From: Propionivibrio hellwigii
Lineage (GTDB): Bacteria > Pseudomonadota > Gammaproteobacteria > Burkholderiales > Rhodocyclaceae
Direction of reading: 5' to 3'
Assembly: GCF_041770905.1 (NCBI RefSeq)
Contig: NZ_JBEUWX010000001.1
Location: 409,616 to 473,615, forward strand
Length of the DNA stretch: 64,000 nt
Part shown: positions 6,894 through 16,246 of the stretch, piece after piece
Layout of the letters: each line of letters opens with the position of its first letter
Position numbering within the stretch: the first letter of the stretch is position 1
Notes under the pieces: generated by a model
Told to the model about the DNA's origin: nothing
The model's database searches: none
The model's input: only the letters and a program-made list of their open reading frames with translations
Position numbers and translations under genes: made by a program

Positions 6894-9740
6894 ATGAATA
6901 TTGCGGGACTGCCGCCTGATGAGGCGTTTTTTGACGCGCTGGCGGCACGTCTGGTCGCTCACCATCCTTGTGCTGCGACGCATCACGATTTTTCATCGTT
7001 GCGTGTGCTCGCCCCGTCTCTGCCCATTGCCGCCGAACTGCGGGTGGCGCTGGTCCGGCGCTTACCCGGCGCGGCCTTGTTGCCTGTTTTCGCGACACTG
7101 CGCCAATGGGCGCAAACCGTCCCCTTGCCGGTGGCGCCGTTGTCGTCGAGTCGACGGCTGGCGTTGTTGTACGAAGCGCTGCGCACGCGCGGCTGGGCGT
7201 GCTTCAAGGGGGCCGAATCCGTACTGTGGGGCATCGTCAGTGAAATGGCGGCGCTATTCGACGAATTGAGCGAGGCTTCGGTGTCCTTGCCCGATAACGC
7301 CGAAGCGCTCGCCGTGCAACTGGAAAACGCCTATGCCCTGCGCGCTTCGCAGCCGCTTGCGTTTGAAGCGCGCATCATCCACGAACTGTGGCGTGCGCTG
7401 GCAATTTCGGGGGAGCCTGACGCAGCCGCAGCGTATCGCCTACAGCTGAGCGGACTGGCGCAGCAGGCGCAGGCTTTACCGCCGCAGTCTGCGCCCGTAT
7501 TCGTCGTACTCGACGCCGTGCCGAAGGAAGCGCTGTCCGCTGCCGAATACGATTTTTACCAGCGTTATGCCGCGTATCAGTCGGTGCATATGGTCTATCC
7601 ATTGCCGCGCGAGTCGGCGTCCCCGGAGAAAACGCCGCTGCTGGATACATTGGCGGCAGCTTGGCTGCCTGCCGCTTCCGTCATCAATGCAGCCTCAATG
7701 ACGACCAGCGCTGCCGCACCGCCGCCGATGGCGAAACGGGCAGGCGCCGTGGCACAGCGTCATCCGCACAGTCCGCTGGTCGGCCGTCTGGCGCTGGTGC
7801 CAACGGCCGGACGTGAGCCGGAAGCGCAGGCTGTCGTCGCCCAGGTTGGCGCCTGGTTACAGGCTGGCGTGCGGCGTATAGCGCTGATTGCGCAGGATCG
7901 CTTGACGGCGCGGCGCGTGCGCGCCTTGCTCGAACGCGAGCACGTATGGGTCAGCGATGAAACCGGCTGGTTGCTGTCGACCTCACGCGCTGCGGCTGCG
8001 GTGGATGCGTTGCTCGAAACTGTCGCTGGAAATACCCGATACCGCGATCTGCTCGATATGTGCAAAACGCCGTTCTTCTGCGCCGACTGGTCGGAAGAGC
8101 TGCGCCAAACAGCCGTGTTCGGGCTTGAAATGGTCATTCGCAGTGCTTCTGTCGACGGCGGACTGGCAAATATCCGGCGGGCACTGGCGCACAGCGACAC
8201 CGCAGGCAAAGAACAGGCGTTTGCCGCGCTTGAACGCCTGGCGGTGGCGCAGGCACTGTTCGGTGCACAGCACGCCCCGCTTGTGCATTGGCTTTCCTGT
8301 CTGCATGAAGCGCTGGTGGTTCTGGGGATGCAGGACGTATTGGCGGATGACATCGCCGGCAGGGCGCTACTCGCTATGCTGACAGCCCGTCAGGAGGAAC
8401 TGGCGGGCGATGCCGGCCGCTTTTCGTTCAGCGCGTGGCGCGACTGGCTACGACATGAATTTGAATCGACAAGCTTCCGCGATGATCGTGTTGTTAGCCC
8501 GATTGTGCTGACGCCGCTGAATGCCGCTTCCTTGCGCCGTTTCGAGGCAGCGATCCTGATCGGCGGCGACGCGCGCCAGTTGGCGCCGGCAGGACATGGC
8601 GCTTTTTTCAATCAGGCGGTGCGCCGCGAGCTGGGGCTGCGTACGCGTGCCGATAGCGAACGTGAATTGCGCCGCGACCTCGAATTGCTGCTGGCCATGG
8701 TCCCGCGCGTCGTCGTCACCTGGCAGTCGATACAGGATGGCGAAAGCAATTTGCTCGCGCCAGAATTCCTGCTGCTCTCGACGCTGCACACGCTGGCTTG
8801 GGGGGATGACCTCCAGCGCTCGCCGCTGCCGCCGCCTCCTGTTGCCGAGGCGAAAAACGCAACGGCCCCCACGTCCGCTGCGTCATGTACAGTGCTGGCA
8901 GCAGCGGAACGCACGGCGATTTCCGTGCCGGCAAAGCGGCTGCCTGCACGTCTTTCCGTCAGCGCCTACGCCCGCCTCGTTGCCTGCCCATACCGTTTCT
9001 TCGCCAGCCATGTCCTGCAGCTGGGGGAAATGGACGAGGTGCGCGAGGCGATGGAAAAACGCGACTACGGCACCCTTGTGCATCGCAGCCTGCAGGAATT
9101 TCATTCGCGTTGTCCCTGTGTCTCGGAATGGCCTGCCAATGAAGCGCTGGCCTGCCTGCTCGAATGCGTGGACACGGTTTTTGCGCCCGCGGTGGCGGAC
9201 GATTTTCTGGCGATTGCCTGGCGCCAGCGTTGGGAAAAACGTTTGCCGTCGTACCTCGACTGGCAGCGCCGCTGGGAAGCTGAAGGCTGGCGCTGGGCGC
9301 AGGCTGAAACACCGGTCAGCCGTGTGTTTCCGCTATCTAGCGACGCAGGGGGTAGCCGTGTCGAGCTGTATGGCCGCATTGACCGCATTGACCAGCGTGG
9401 CGATGAAGCGGCGAGTGAAGTTGCGCTACTCGATTACAAAACGCAGCGGGCGGCATCGATCAAAAAGATGCAGCAACAGGATGGTGATGTGCAGCTTTCC
9501 AGCTACGCCCTGCTGCATGAGGCTGCCGAGGCGGCTTACCTCGCGCTCGACGACGAAGTGGTTAGCGCCGTTCCTGCCGGCGGTGATGATTTGACAGCGC
9601 TGGCTCAAGCGCAAGGTCAGCGGCTGGTCTCAGTGTTTGAAGCCATGCATGCCGGCGCGCCGTTACCGGCGAACGGTACAGACAGCGTCTGCCAGTGGTG
9701 CGAGATGCGAGGGCTGTGCCGGAAAGCGTTGTCCGGATAA
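6894..9740 (+). CDS. AddB-like PD-(D/E)XK nuclease family protein
   Basis: This 948-residue protein resembles the AddB/RexB-type subunit of recombination nucleases. The C-terminal nuclease carries LLDYKTQ (catalytic Asp near residue 847) and a preceding GRIDRID segment. Four cysteines likely to bind an iron-sulfur cluster are split between VACPYRFF (near 697) and CQWCEMRGLC at the end. The N-terminal half is a degenerate helicase-like region with no clear Walker A. The start at 6894 is chosen because similarity begins there (MNIAGLPPDEAFF) and AAAGG lies just upstream. In many relatives a UvrD-like AddA helicase-nuclease gene follows directly; here the next gene is an unrelated, convergent one. 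Function in double-strand break end processing is inferred. Confidence 0.85.
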   Translation: MNIAGLPPDEAFFDALAARLVAHHPCAATHHDFSSLRVLAPSLPIAAELRVALVRRLPGAALLPVFATLRQWAQTVPLPVAPLSSSRRLALLYEALRTRGWACFKGAESVLWGIVSEMAALFDELSEASVSLPDNAEALAVQLENAYALRASQPLAFEARIIHELWRALAISGEPDAAAAYRLQLSGLAQQAQALPPQSAPVFVVLDAVPKEALSAAEYDFYQRYAAYQSVHMVYPLPRESASPEKTPLLDTLAAAWLPAASVINAASMTTSAAAPPPMAKRAGAVAQRHPHSPLVGRLALVPTAGREPEAQAVVAQVGAWLQAGVRRIALIAQDRLTARRVRALLEREHVWVSDETGWLLSTSRAAAAVDALLETVAGNTRYRDLLDMCKTPFFCADWSEELRQTAVFGLEMVIRSASVDGGLANIRRALAHSDTAGKEQAFAALERLAVAQALFGAQHAPLVHWLSCLHEALVVLGMQDVLADDIAGRALLAMLTARQEELAGDAGRFSFSAWRDWLRHEFESTSFRDDRVVSPIVLTPLNAASLRRFEAAILIGGDARQLAPAGHGAFFNQAVRRELGLRTRADSERELRRDLELLLAMVPRVVVTWQSIQDGESNLLAPEFLLLSTLHTLAWGDDLQRSPLPPPPVAEAKNATAPTSAASCTVLAAAERTAISVPAKRLPARLSVSAYARLVACPYRFFASHVLQLGEMDEVREAMEKRDYGTLVHRSLQEFHSRCPCVSEWPANEALACLLECVDTVFAPAVADDFLAIAWRQRWEKRLPSYLDWQRRWEAEGWRWAQAETPVSRVFPLSSDAGGSRVELYGRIDRIDQRGDEAASEVALLDYKTQRAASIKKMQQQDGDVQLSSYALLHEAAEAAYLALDDEVVSAVPAGGDDLTALAQAQGQRLVSVFEAMHAGAPLPANGTDSVCQWCEMRGLCRKALSG

Positions 9741-9858
9741 GCGGACTGTGCGGGAGCGGAATGCCAGGCGTGCCTGGAGGCGGGTTAAAGCAAGGGACGA
9801 GGGGCTTTGTGTCAAGTTTTTGTCACCCTCATGAAAGGTAAAACAAAAAACGTAAAAC

Positions 9859-9889
9859 AAAACGCCGCCCGCTAGCGGTACGGCGTTTT
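9859..9889. terminator. bidirectional terminator between AddB-like gene and PPIase gene
   Basis: AAAACGCCG and CGGCGTTTT form a 9-bp stem around a 13-base loop. It lies between two convergent genes and has T residues on both exits, so it can serve both transcripts. Confidence 0.8.
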
Positions 9890-9949
9890 GGCGTTGTGCA
9901 TACTGCTACCGTGCGGTAGCGGGGCGCTGCTGGTGACCCGCGTGCGTGC

Positions 9950-10735
9950 TTATTTAAGTTTTGCCTTGGCGCGCAGATCCTCGACCATCTTGCTGATTTG
10001 CTCGGCCTGTGCCTGTTGCTGGAGGCGCGGCTTGAGTTCGTCAAACGAAGGAATGGTTTGCGGGCGGCTGTCTTCAAGCAGGATGACGTGGTAGCCAAAG
10101 TCAGTTTTGACCGGCGTTTCCGTAAATTTACCCTTGCTCAGGCCGGTAAGCGCATCGGCAAACGGCTTGACGAAATTGGCCGGCGTTGCCCAGCCCAGTT
10201 CGCCGCCATTGTCCTTGGTGCCAGTATCGATGGACTGTTTGGCCAGGTCGGCGAACTTTTCGCCTTTCTTCAGCTTCTCGATGATGGCCTTGGCCTCGGC
10301 TTCATCCTTGACCAGCACATGGCGCGCCTTGTACTCGGTGCCGCTCATCTGCGATTTGATCGTTTCGTACAGGGACTTGAGCTGGGCGTCGCTGACAGGA
10401 TGCTTCTTGGCGTAATCCTGGAGAAAGGAACGGATGAGAACCGATTGGCGCATGGCGTTGATCTGCGCGATGACGTCCGATTTTTTATCGATTCCCGCCT
10501 TCTGGGCTTCCTGCACCAGCAATTCGCGGCGGATCAGCTCTTCGCGCACGGCATTTCTCAGTTCGGCGTTGTCAGTGGCGCCCTGTGCGGTCTGTTCGGC
10601 GATGAAGAGGTCTGCCGTACTTTGCGGGATGGCGCTGCCGTTGACGGTGACAAGCGTTTTCTCAGCGGCACCGGCCGAAGCCGAAAGCAGGGTGCCGATG
10701 AGCAGGGCAGCGGCGCATTGGGTCAGTTTTTTCAT
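9950..10735 (-). CDS. periplasmic parvulin-type peptidyl-prolyl isomerase
   Basis: This 261-residue protein has a signal peptide (MKKLTQCAAALLIGTLL to SAGAAE). An N-terminal chaperone-like helical region follows, then one parvulin domain from about residue 135 (ARHVLVKDEAEAKAII, DNGGELGWA, FGYHVILLED). PpiC-type rotamases catalyse cis-trans proline isomerisation and help outer-membrane and periplasmic proteins fold. It lies downstream of yciB-yciI-bolA on the same strand, a grouping common in betaproteobacteria. It has one rotamase domain, not the two of SurA. Confidence 0.93.
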   Translation of the reverse strand: MKKLTQCAAALLIGTLLSASAGAAEKTLVTVNGSAIPQSTADLFIAEQTAQGATDNAELRNAVREELIRRELLVQEAQKAGIDKKSDVIAQINAMRQSVLIRSFLQDYAKKHPVSDAQLKSLYETIKSQMSGTEYKARHVLVKDEAEAKAIIEKLKKGEKFADLAKQSIDTGTKDNGGELGWATPANFVKPFADALTGLSKGKFTETPVKTDFGYHVILLEDSRPQTIPSFDELKPRLQQQAQAEQISKMVEDLRAKAKLK

Positions 10736-10844
10736 GCGTGGATTCCTTTCGAAGGTTCCGTGAAGTCAGAAGTTGGATTGGGAAAATTGGCTTGATAAAT
10801 TGATTGAATTGTCCGAAGCCTTTTTTTGCGCAGGTCTGCGAATT

Positions 10845-11141
10845 TCAACCAGGTCGGCACTCTTCCGGCGCAAGCGCCGTAATGCCTAGCGCATGAATTC
10901 TACCATGCATCAGTTCGCCCAAGGTTTCATGGACAAGACGGTGCCGTGCAAGCATCGTCTTGCCGGCGAAAGCCGGTGAGACGATGTACAGGCGATAATG
11001 CCCGCCGTTCCGCGTTCCGGCATGGCCGGCGTGCAGCGCCGACTCGTCGATGATTTCAAGCGATTGCGGCGAGAGGCTCTTCAGGCGCTCGCGTAGCAAG
11101 ACCATCGTTTCAGTGCCCGTGACGGCGATGTCGACGCTCAT
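10845..11141 (-). CDS. bolA: BolA family protein
   Basis: This 98-residue protein has the BolA fold with the RHRLVHETLGELM segment near the C-terminus and the HYRLYIVSPAFAG strand-loop. BolA proteins pair with monothiol glutaredoxins in iron-sulfur cluster handling and in some species influence cell shape; the role here is inferred from the family. Its start overlaps the stop of the YciI gene by four bases (ATGA type), so the two are coupled. Confidence 0.93.
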   Translation of the reverse strand: MSVDIAVTGTETMVLLRERLKSLSPQSLEIIDESALHAGHAGTRNGGHYRLYIVSPAFAGKTMLARHRLVHETLGELMHGRIHALGITALAPEECRPG

Positions 11142-11440
11142 GCCGGCAGGACTTGGCAGAAAGGTTTGACGGTCAGCCGGACGTAATTTCCGGCAAGAAC
11201 ATAAGAGTCGTGCTTGGCCCAGCGCTGCGCGGCTGCGCGCGAGGCAAATTCGGCGGCGATCAGGCTGCCGCGGAAGCTGCCCGGACCGGGGGTAGGCGCA
11301 TCAATGGCCGGGCAGGCGCCGGTGAGCCGCTGCCGTCCTTCATCCTGCAAGGCGCGCTGGCGTTCAAGGTATTCCGAACGGTCGGCTCGGCGCGCTGCCA
11401 GGGAATTGGCGCGGTCCTCGGCGATGAGGGTATATCGCAT
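11138..11440 (-). CDS. YciI family protein
   Basis: This is a 100-residue protein of the YciI (dimeric alpha-beta barrel) family: it opens MRYTLIAEDR, has the internal GSLIAAEFAS strand, and ends VRLTVKPFCQVLPA. The function is not established; the fold resembles muconolactone isomerases. I chose the ATG at 11440, where family similarity begins, over one ten codons upstream that would overlap yciB. It sits between yciB and bolA in a tight leftward operon. Confidence 0.88.
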   Translation of the reverse strand: MRYTLIAEDRANSLAARRADRSEYLERQRALQDEGRQRLTGACPAIDAPTPGPGSFRGSLIAAEFASRAAAQRWAKHDSYVLAGNYVRLTVKPFCQVLPA

Positions 11441-11453
11441 TGGGGTTCCCGTA

Positions 11454-11999
11454 TCAGGGCTGCTTTTCATCGTTTTCGATGTATTTAGCCAGCATGAAAC
11501 CTTGCGCTAGCACGAAAGCCAGCGTCATGCCCATGCTGCCGAACAGCTTGAAATTTACCCAGGCGGCGGTGGACAGCCCCATGAAGAATGCCACCGCCAG
11601 ATTGGCCAGCCCCATAAAAGCAAAGAAGCCGGTCCATGCCCAGTTGAGGCGGTTCCAGACGGCCTCGGGCAAGGTAAGCTGCGCGCCGAGCAGCCCGCGG
11701 ATCAGATTCTTGCCACACAGCCGTCCGATGATGAAGGCTGAGGACAGCGCCCAGTAAAGCACGGTTGGCTTCCATTTGATGAATGTTTCGTCGCGCAGAA
11801 ACAGCGTCATGCCGCCAAAGAGGGTGACGATGGCGAAGCTCGTCCAGAGCATGCCGCTGACCTTGCGCGTGCGCAGCCAGATCCAGGCGATCTGGACGAA
11901 GGTTGCGGCAATGGTCACGGCCGTGGCGACGTAGATATCGGCCAGCTTGAAGGCAGCAAAGAACAGGATGACAGGGAACAGATCGAAGAGAAAATTCAT
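11454..11999 (-). CDS. yciB: intracellular septation protein A family membrane protein
   Basis: This 181-residue protein has about five membrane helices. It carries the YciB/IspZ hallmarks FLFDLFPVILFFAAFK at the start, then FIKWKPTVLYW and AWTGFFAFMGLANL. YciB is an inner-membrane protein linked to cell envelope synthesis and division. The start MNFLFD is preferred over an ATG two codons upstream. It heads the yciB-yciI-bolA-PPIase group on the minus strand. Confidence 0.93.
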   Translation of the reverse strand: MNFLFDLFPVILFFAAFKLADIYVATAVTIAATFVQIAWIWLRTRKVSGMLWTSFAIVTLFGGMTLFLRDETFIKWKPTVLYWALSSAFIIGRLCGKNLIRGLLGAQLTLPEAVWNRLNWAWTGFFAFMGLANLAVAFFMGLSTAAWVNFKLFGSMGMTLAFVLAQGFMLAKYIENDEKQP

Positions 12000-12321
12000 G
12001 GGCAAGACGGGCGACGGGTCAGGGGAGTACGGAGGTTCGTGAGTCAGGAACAGCGTATGCGGCGGATTATAGCGGATGCGTTTTTACGCGTTGCTGCCCA
12101 CTGGGACGATCGCCGATGCAATCATCGGCGCTCCCATCAGGGCGGAAGCGCGCCGGCAAGAGCAAGAGGAAATAAAGGAAAATAAAGCGGCTGCAATAAT
12201 AATCGATGAGGGGATGGAAAAGCCCAGGCGAGCCGGCTGGTACGGCGCATGCAGGTGGGCGCCTCAATAATCCGCAGAATCTATCGGACGGCTCCTGATG
12301 GCTCCGAATGGTTTTACGCGC
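12000..12321. other. intergenic region between yciB and bioD
   Basis: No gene is visible in these 322 bases. They contain a perfect hairpin, CGCCGATG/CATCGGCG with a four-base loop at 12111-12130, lacking a T-run. An AT-richer stretch near 12170-12210 may hold the yciB promoter, but I could not define it. Confidence 0.4.
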
Positions 12322-13038
12322 TTACTCTCCCGGCAGGTGTAGCAAGCGGGCGGCGGCTTCCGGCGTACTGTGCGGCGGGATGATACCGAGCAACGGTACG
12401 GGCAGGCGCGCCTGCAGCGCCGCCAGATTACCTTCCCAGCGCGACATGGCTGGGTCGATCCGGTTGGCGATCCAGCCAGCTAACGGCAGCCCGGCGGCGG
12501 CAACCGATTCGGCGGTAAGCAGCGCATGGTTGATGCAGCCCAGGCGCATGCCGACGACGAGGATGACCGGCAGTCCCAGCCGTTTTGCCAGATCGCCGGC
12601 GTCATGTTCCGCATCGAGCGGCACACGGAAACCGCCGACGCCTTCGACCAACACGGCGTCCGCCAGCGTGCGCAGCGCGTCAAAGGCGGTGGCGATGCGC
12701 TCGATATCGATGTGCTCGCCGGTTTCCTGGGCAGCGATATGCGGCGCGATCGGCGGTGCGAACAGGTAGGGATTGACGAGCGGGCGCGGCGCTTCGACGC
12801 CGGAAGCGGCAATCAGCGATTCGACATCATCGTTTTTGCCGTCAGCGTCAATGCCGGCGGCGACGGGCTTCATGCCGGCGGCGCGGATTCCCCGCTGTTT
12901 CAGCACGTGCAGCAGCGTACAGGTGGAAAAGGTTTTGCCGACTTCGGTATCGGTGCCGGTGATGAACCAGGCGTTTGCCGGCGCTGGGGCGGATGAAATG
13001 GGTGAAATAGGTGAAGTGGGCGTTGAGTGCGTGTTCAT
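12322..13038 (-). CDS. bioD: dethiobiotin synthase
   Basis: This 238-residue protein has the BioD P-loop variant GTDTEVGKTF near residues 28-37, the substrate segment GMKPVAAG, and VEGVGGFRVPL. BioD makes dethiobiotin from 7,8-diaminopelargonate, CO2 and ATP. It is the last gene of the leftward bioF-bioH-bioC-bioD operon and overlaps the end of bioC by four bases. The N-terminal 20 residues are a low-complexity Ser/Pro/Ala extension. bioA and bioB are not in the window. Confidence 0.96.
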   Translation of the reverse strand: MNTHSTPTSPISPISSAPAPANAWFITGTDTEVGKTFSTCTLLHVLKQRGIRAAGMKPVAAGIDADGKNDDVESLIAASGVEAPRPLVNPYLFAPPIAPHIAAQETGEHIDIERIATAFDALRTLADAVLVEGVGGFRVPLDAEHDAGDLAKRLGLPVILVVGMRLGCINHALLTAESVAAAGLPLAGWIANRIDPAMSRWEGNLAALQARLPVPLLGIIPPHSTPEAAARLLHLPGE

Positions 13039-13841
13039 ATCGTCGCGGCGCAGGCAAAAATGATGTCGTAAGTGGCAGGTAGCCCCTCGGCGGTGCGGAA
13101 GCGTTCGTAAGCCGCCTCCACTTTCTGCCAGGCGGCGCGACCCATTAGGCTGCTGCGGCCGCCGCCGCCGACATTTTGCGCGCCGATGGCCTTGATGGCG
13201 CGCAGCAGGGTTTTCAGGTCAGGGTAGTAGATCGGGCGCTGCTCGCGCCAGAGTTCGATTTGCCTGAACCCGGCGGCGTCGAGCGCGCGGATGATCGCGT
13301 CGGGTTCGTTGAAATGCAGCGTGTGGCGATAGGCGTCGATGCCGGAAAAAGCTTCCCGCATTTCGTGGAAAGTCTCCGGCCCCAAGGTGCTGGCGGCCAG
13401 CCGGCCGCCGGGGCGCAGCGTGCGCCGGGCTTCGGCGAATACGGCGGCGGCGTTGCACCATTGGATGCTCATGTTTGACCACCACAGATCGAACTGCTGC
13501 GCGGGCAGCGGCAGGGCTTCGATGTCGGCGGTGAAACATTCGTCCATCACCGGGCGCGCCCGCTCGACCATGGTCGGCGCAAAGTCGACGCCGGTAATGT
13601 GCGCTTGCGGCCAGCGCTGGCGTAGGATGCGCGCGCCGAAGCCGGTGCCGCAGCCTGCGTCGAGAATATGCGCCGGAGCGGTTTCCGGCGCCAGGTGCGC
13701 GAGCAGTGCATGGCAGGCATGGCGCTGGACGATGGCGGCTTCGTCATACGTCGCGGCGGCCCGGTCAAACGCGGCGCATACGCGCTGTTTAAGCGGTTCA
13801 GCGTCCGCTGGTCGGGGCGTGTGGGGTGATGCGGCAGACAT
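13035..13841 (-). CDS. bioC: malonyl-ACP O-methyltransferase BioC
   Basis: This 268-residue class I methyltransferase has the SAM motif DAGCGTGFGA and the family segments FDRAAATYDEAA at the N-terminus and SNMSIQWCN in the middle. BioC methylates malonyl-ACP so that fatty-acid enzymes can build the pimeloyl chain of biotin. The start MSAASPH is chosen; it overlaps the end of bioH by 44 bases. A further in-frame ATG at 13898 would extend the overlap. It lies between bioH and bioD, which supports the assignment. Confidence 0.95.
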   Translation of the reverse strand: MSAASPHTPRPADAEPLKQRVCAAFDRAAATYDEAAIVQRHACHALLAHLAPETAPAHILDAGCGTGFGARILRQRWPQAHITGVDFAPTMVERARPVMDECFTADIEALPLPAQQFDLWWSNMSIQWCNAAAVFAEARRTLRPGGRLAASTLGPETFHEMREAFSGIDAYRHTLHFNEPDAIIRALDAAGFRQIELWREQRPIYYPDLKTLLRAIKAIGAQNVGGGGRSSLMGRAAWQKVEAAYERFRTAEGLPATYDIIFACAATI

Positions 13842-14595
13842 GACAGTGTTCGATGACAAGTTCGGCAAAACGTTCCGGTGCGCTGAGGAACGGCGCATGT
13901 GCTGCGCCCTCGATACACGCGAGCCGCGCGTTCGGCAGCGCCGCGGATAGCCAGCGTGCGGCGGGTAGCGGCATGAGCGGGTCGCGGTCGCCGTGAATCA
14001 GCAAAGTCGGCATGGTAATCGCCGTGACGGCCGCGCGCAAATCGACGTTCCCCAGCCAGTCGAGACCTTGTTGCAGGCTGGCTGGATCGGGCGCGGGCAT
14101 GGCCGACAATGCGCGCTGCTGGCTGCGGGTATGGGCGCGCGCCTGTGCGTCGCCCTGGTTGAGCAGCGCGATGAAATGGCGCAGTGTTTCGGCCGGCGCA
14201 TCGGCCACCGCCTGGGTAAAACGCTCCAGCAGTTGCGGCGTTTGTGCGTGCGGCCAGTCGTCGCGTTGTGTGAAGCACGGCGTTGCGCCGACGAGGATCA
14301 GCCCGCTGAAATGCGTTGGCGGCTGCTCTGCCTGCGGATGTGCCTGCTGCGTGGCGATTTCCAGCGCCAGCAGCGCGCCCAGTGACCAGCCGCACAGCAG
14401 GCTGCCCGCGGGCAGGCGGCAGGCAATCCGGCGGGCGGCGTCGGCAAAGCGTCCGGGATCGGGCGGCGCGCTTGCGTAACCGGGCAGGTCGACGAGATGA
14501 ATATCCAGGTGTGCCGACAGTGCGGGAATGACCGGCGCCCAGGCTTGCCGCCCAAAGCCCCAGCCGTGAATCAACGCCAGCGACGGCCTGCTCAT
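13798..14595 (-). CDS. bioH: pimeloyl-ACP methyl ester carboxylesterase BioH
   Basis: This 265-residue alpha/beta hydrolase has HGWGFGRQAW at residues 10-19, the nucleophile elbow GWSLGALLALE (Ser about 71), the acid in HGDRDPLMPL and the histidine in GAAHAPFLS. BioH removes the methyl group from pimeloyl-ACP methyl ester, ending chain elongation. The ATG at 14595 overlaps the bioF stop (ATGA) and has AAGGA six bases upstream, which favours it over the ATG at 14601. A much longer in-frame extension into bioF is not credible. Confidence 0.94.
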   Translation of the reverse strand: MSRPSLALIHGWGFGRQAWAPVIPALSAHLDIHLVDLPGYASAPPDPGRFADAARRIACRLPAGSLLCGWSLGALLALEIATQQAHPQAEQPPTHFSGLILVGATPCFTQRDDWPHAQTPQLLERFTQAVADAPAETLRHFIALLNQGDAQARAHTRSQQRALSAMPAPDPASLQQGLDWLGNVDLRAAVTAITMPTLLIHGDRDPLMPLPAARWLSAALPNARLACIEGAAHAPFLSAPERFAELVIEHCHVCRITPHAPTSGR

Positions 14596-15797
14596 GCGCA
14601 TTCCTTCAAAGCATCGACCAGGCGGTCGATCTGCTCGACGCGATGCGTGGCCGACAGCGAAACGCGCAGCCGCGCCGTGCCTGCCGGCACCGTCGGCGGG
14701 CGGATGGCAGGCGCCCAGATTCCCTTGTCGTAGAGGGCGGCGGCCACGCGCAATGCCGCGTGGTTGTCGCCGATGATGATGGGCTGGATGGCCGTGGGCG
14801 AAGGCATCAGCCGCCATTGCGTGGCGGACAGCCCGTCGCGCAGGCGGGCGATCAGCCTTTGCAGATGCGCGCGCCGCGCATCGCCCTGTTCGATCAGATC
14901 CAGGCTGGCGAGCAGCGCACAGGCCATGATCGGGCTGGCGCCGGTGGTGAAAATGTAGGTGCGCGCGCGGCTGATCAGCCATTCGATCACGGTTTCCGAC
15001 GCGGCGACGAAAGCGCCCGAAGCGCCGGCAGCCTTGCCGAGCGTGCCCATATAAACGAGCCGTTCGGCGCGCGCTTGCCCGCTCAGGCCGATATCTAGCC
15101 CAAAGTGCGCTAGACTGCCGCGCCCTTGCGGGCCGAGCACGCCGAAACCGTGGGCATCATCGACCAGCAGCCAGGCATCGAAACGTTCGGCCAGCTCGAG
15201 CAGGCCGGGCAGGGGCGCGAGGTCGCCATCCATGCTGAAAACGGCGTCGGTCAGGATCAGCCTGCGCTGGCCGGGCCGGGCCGGGTTGGCCGCGAGCAGG
15301 CGCTCCAGCGCGGCAAGATCGCCGTGCGGATAACGGTGGCTTTCCGCGCCTTGCGCTTTGGCGAGCTGCACGGCGTCGATCAAGGAAGCATGGTTCAGAC
15401 GGTCGGCAAAAATGGCATCTCCACGCCCAGCCAGTGCAGTCACCATGCCGATGTTGGCCATGTAGCCGGTCGTCATCAGCAGTGCGCGCGGAAAGCCGGC
15501 AAAGGCGGCGAGCCGCCGCTCCAGCGCGTCATGTGGCGCCAGATGGCCGCTGACGAGATGCGAAGCGCCGCTGCCGACGCCCCAGCGGCGAGCGCCGTCG
15601 CAGGCCGCCTCGACCAGCGCCGGATCGGCGGCCAGGCCCAGATAGTCGTTGCTGCAAAAGCTGATGAATTCACGGCCGTCGACGATCGCCAGCGGCCCGC
15701 ACGGGGAGGCCAGCGTGCGGCGATGGCGGCGCAGGCCGTCGTGATCAAGCGTGGCGAGCTGGGCGGCCAGATCGTCGTGGAGCGGGATGTGTGACAT
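14592..15797 (-). CDS. bioF: 8-amino-7-oxononanoate synthase
   Basis: This 401-residue PLP enzyme has the family features SFCSNDYLGLA (near 46-56), GSGASHLVSG, DDAHGFGVLG (around 213) and the PLP lysine in MGTLGKAAGASG (Lys about 255). BioF condenses pimeloyl-ACP with alanine to start the biotin rings. It is the first gene of the leftward operon, followed by bioH, bioC and bioD with overlapping ends. The start MSHIPLHDD is chosen over an ATG 17 codons upstream. No BirA site could be recognised by eye upstream. Confidence 0.96.
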   Translation of the reverse strand: MSHIPLHDDLAAQLATLDHDGLRRHRRTLASPCGPLAIVDGREFISFCSNDYLGLAADPALVEAACDGARRWGVGSGASHLVSGHLAPHDALERRLAAFAGFPRALLMTTGYMANIGMVTALAGRGDAIFADRLNHASLIDAVQLAKAQGAESHRYPHGDLAALERLLAANPARPGQRRLILTDAVFSMDGDLAPLPGLLELAERFDAWLLVDDAHGFGVLGPQGRGSLAHFGLDIGLSGQARAERLVYMGTLGKAAGASGAFVAASETVIEWLISRARTYIFTTGASPIMACALLASLDLIEQGDARRAHLQRLIARLRDGLSATQWRLMPSPTAIQPIIIGDNHAALRVAAALYDKGIWAPAIRPPTVPAGTARLRVSLSATHRVEQIDRLVDALKECA

Positions 15798-16216
15798 GGC
15801 GGATGATGGTAAAAATGAGCTTGGCGCAATGGTTCGGGAGGCAGGCAATCATACAAGATTGGCGCGGAACCCGCTTTTGCGCGATAGCCAGATGGAGCGC
15901 TCCCGGTAAGGGAGGGCAGCGATGGCTGAGGCACGGCGGCACGCTGCGCCGTTCGCCATGATCGGCCTGAAGCCGGCGCGGATTGGACGTTGCCGGTAAG
16001 CATGCCCTGAAGCCCGCGTGGAATGGGCGTTTCCGGCCACCCTGCCCGCCAGCCCAGTATTGGCGCGGGTTTCCGGCCTGCCTGCCAGCAAACGCCCTAT
16101 TGGCGCGGGCTCGCGGGCAGCCTCTATCGCAACGTCCGCCGCAATGTCCACCGTATTCGTGCTCGCGCGGCAGGCTGCATATGCACCATGTCGCTGGCGC
16201 CATATGATTGCGAATG
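15798..16216. repeat. intergenic region with dispersed palindromic repeats upstream of bioF
   Basis: No gene is seen here. From about 15983 to 16130 the sequence is a mosaic of a repeated motif: CCCGCGTGGAATGGGCGTT TCCGG at 16012-16036, then two copies of CTATTGGCGCGGG-like sequence (near 16058 and 16095) separated by TTTCCGGCCTGCCTGCCAG. Related sequences recur near 23.1, 23.35, 28.05, 30.26, 33.15, 36.67 and 44.87 kb. The region must also contain the bio operon promoter, which I could not define. Confidence 0.65.
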
Positions 16217-16246
16217 AAAAATGCCGACCAGGAAGGCCGGCATTTT
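16217..16246 (-). terminator. terminator of the small heat-shock operon
   Basis: Read leftward, AAAATGCCG and CGGCATTTTT form a 9-bp stem with an 11-base loop and a T-run. It lies about 80 bases after the second heat-shock gene. Confidence 0.85.

Noticed and set aside
13547..14395. Minus-strand frame of 282 codons across bioH and bioC
   Set aside because: It is out of frame with two well-supported biotin genes and is Arg/Ala/Pro-rich, as expected for a shadow frame.
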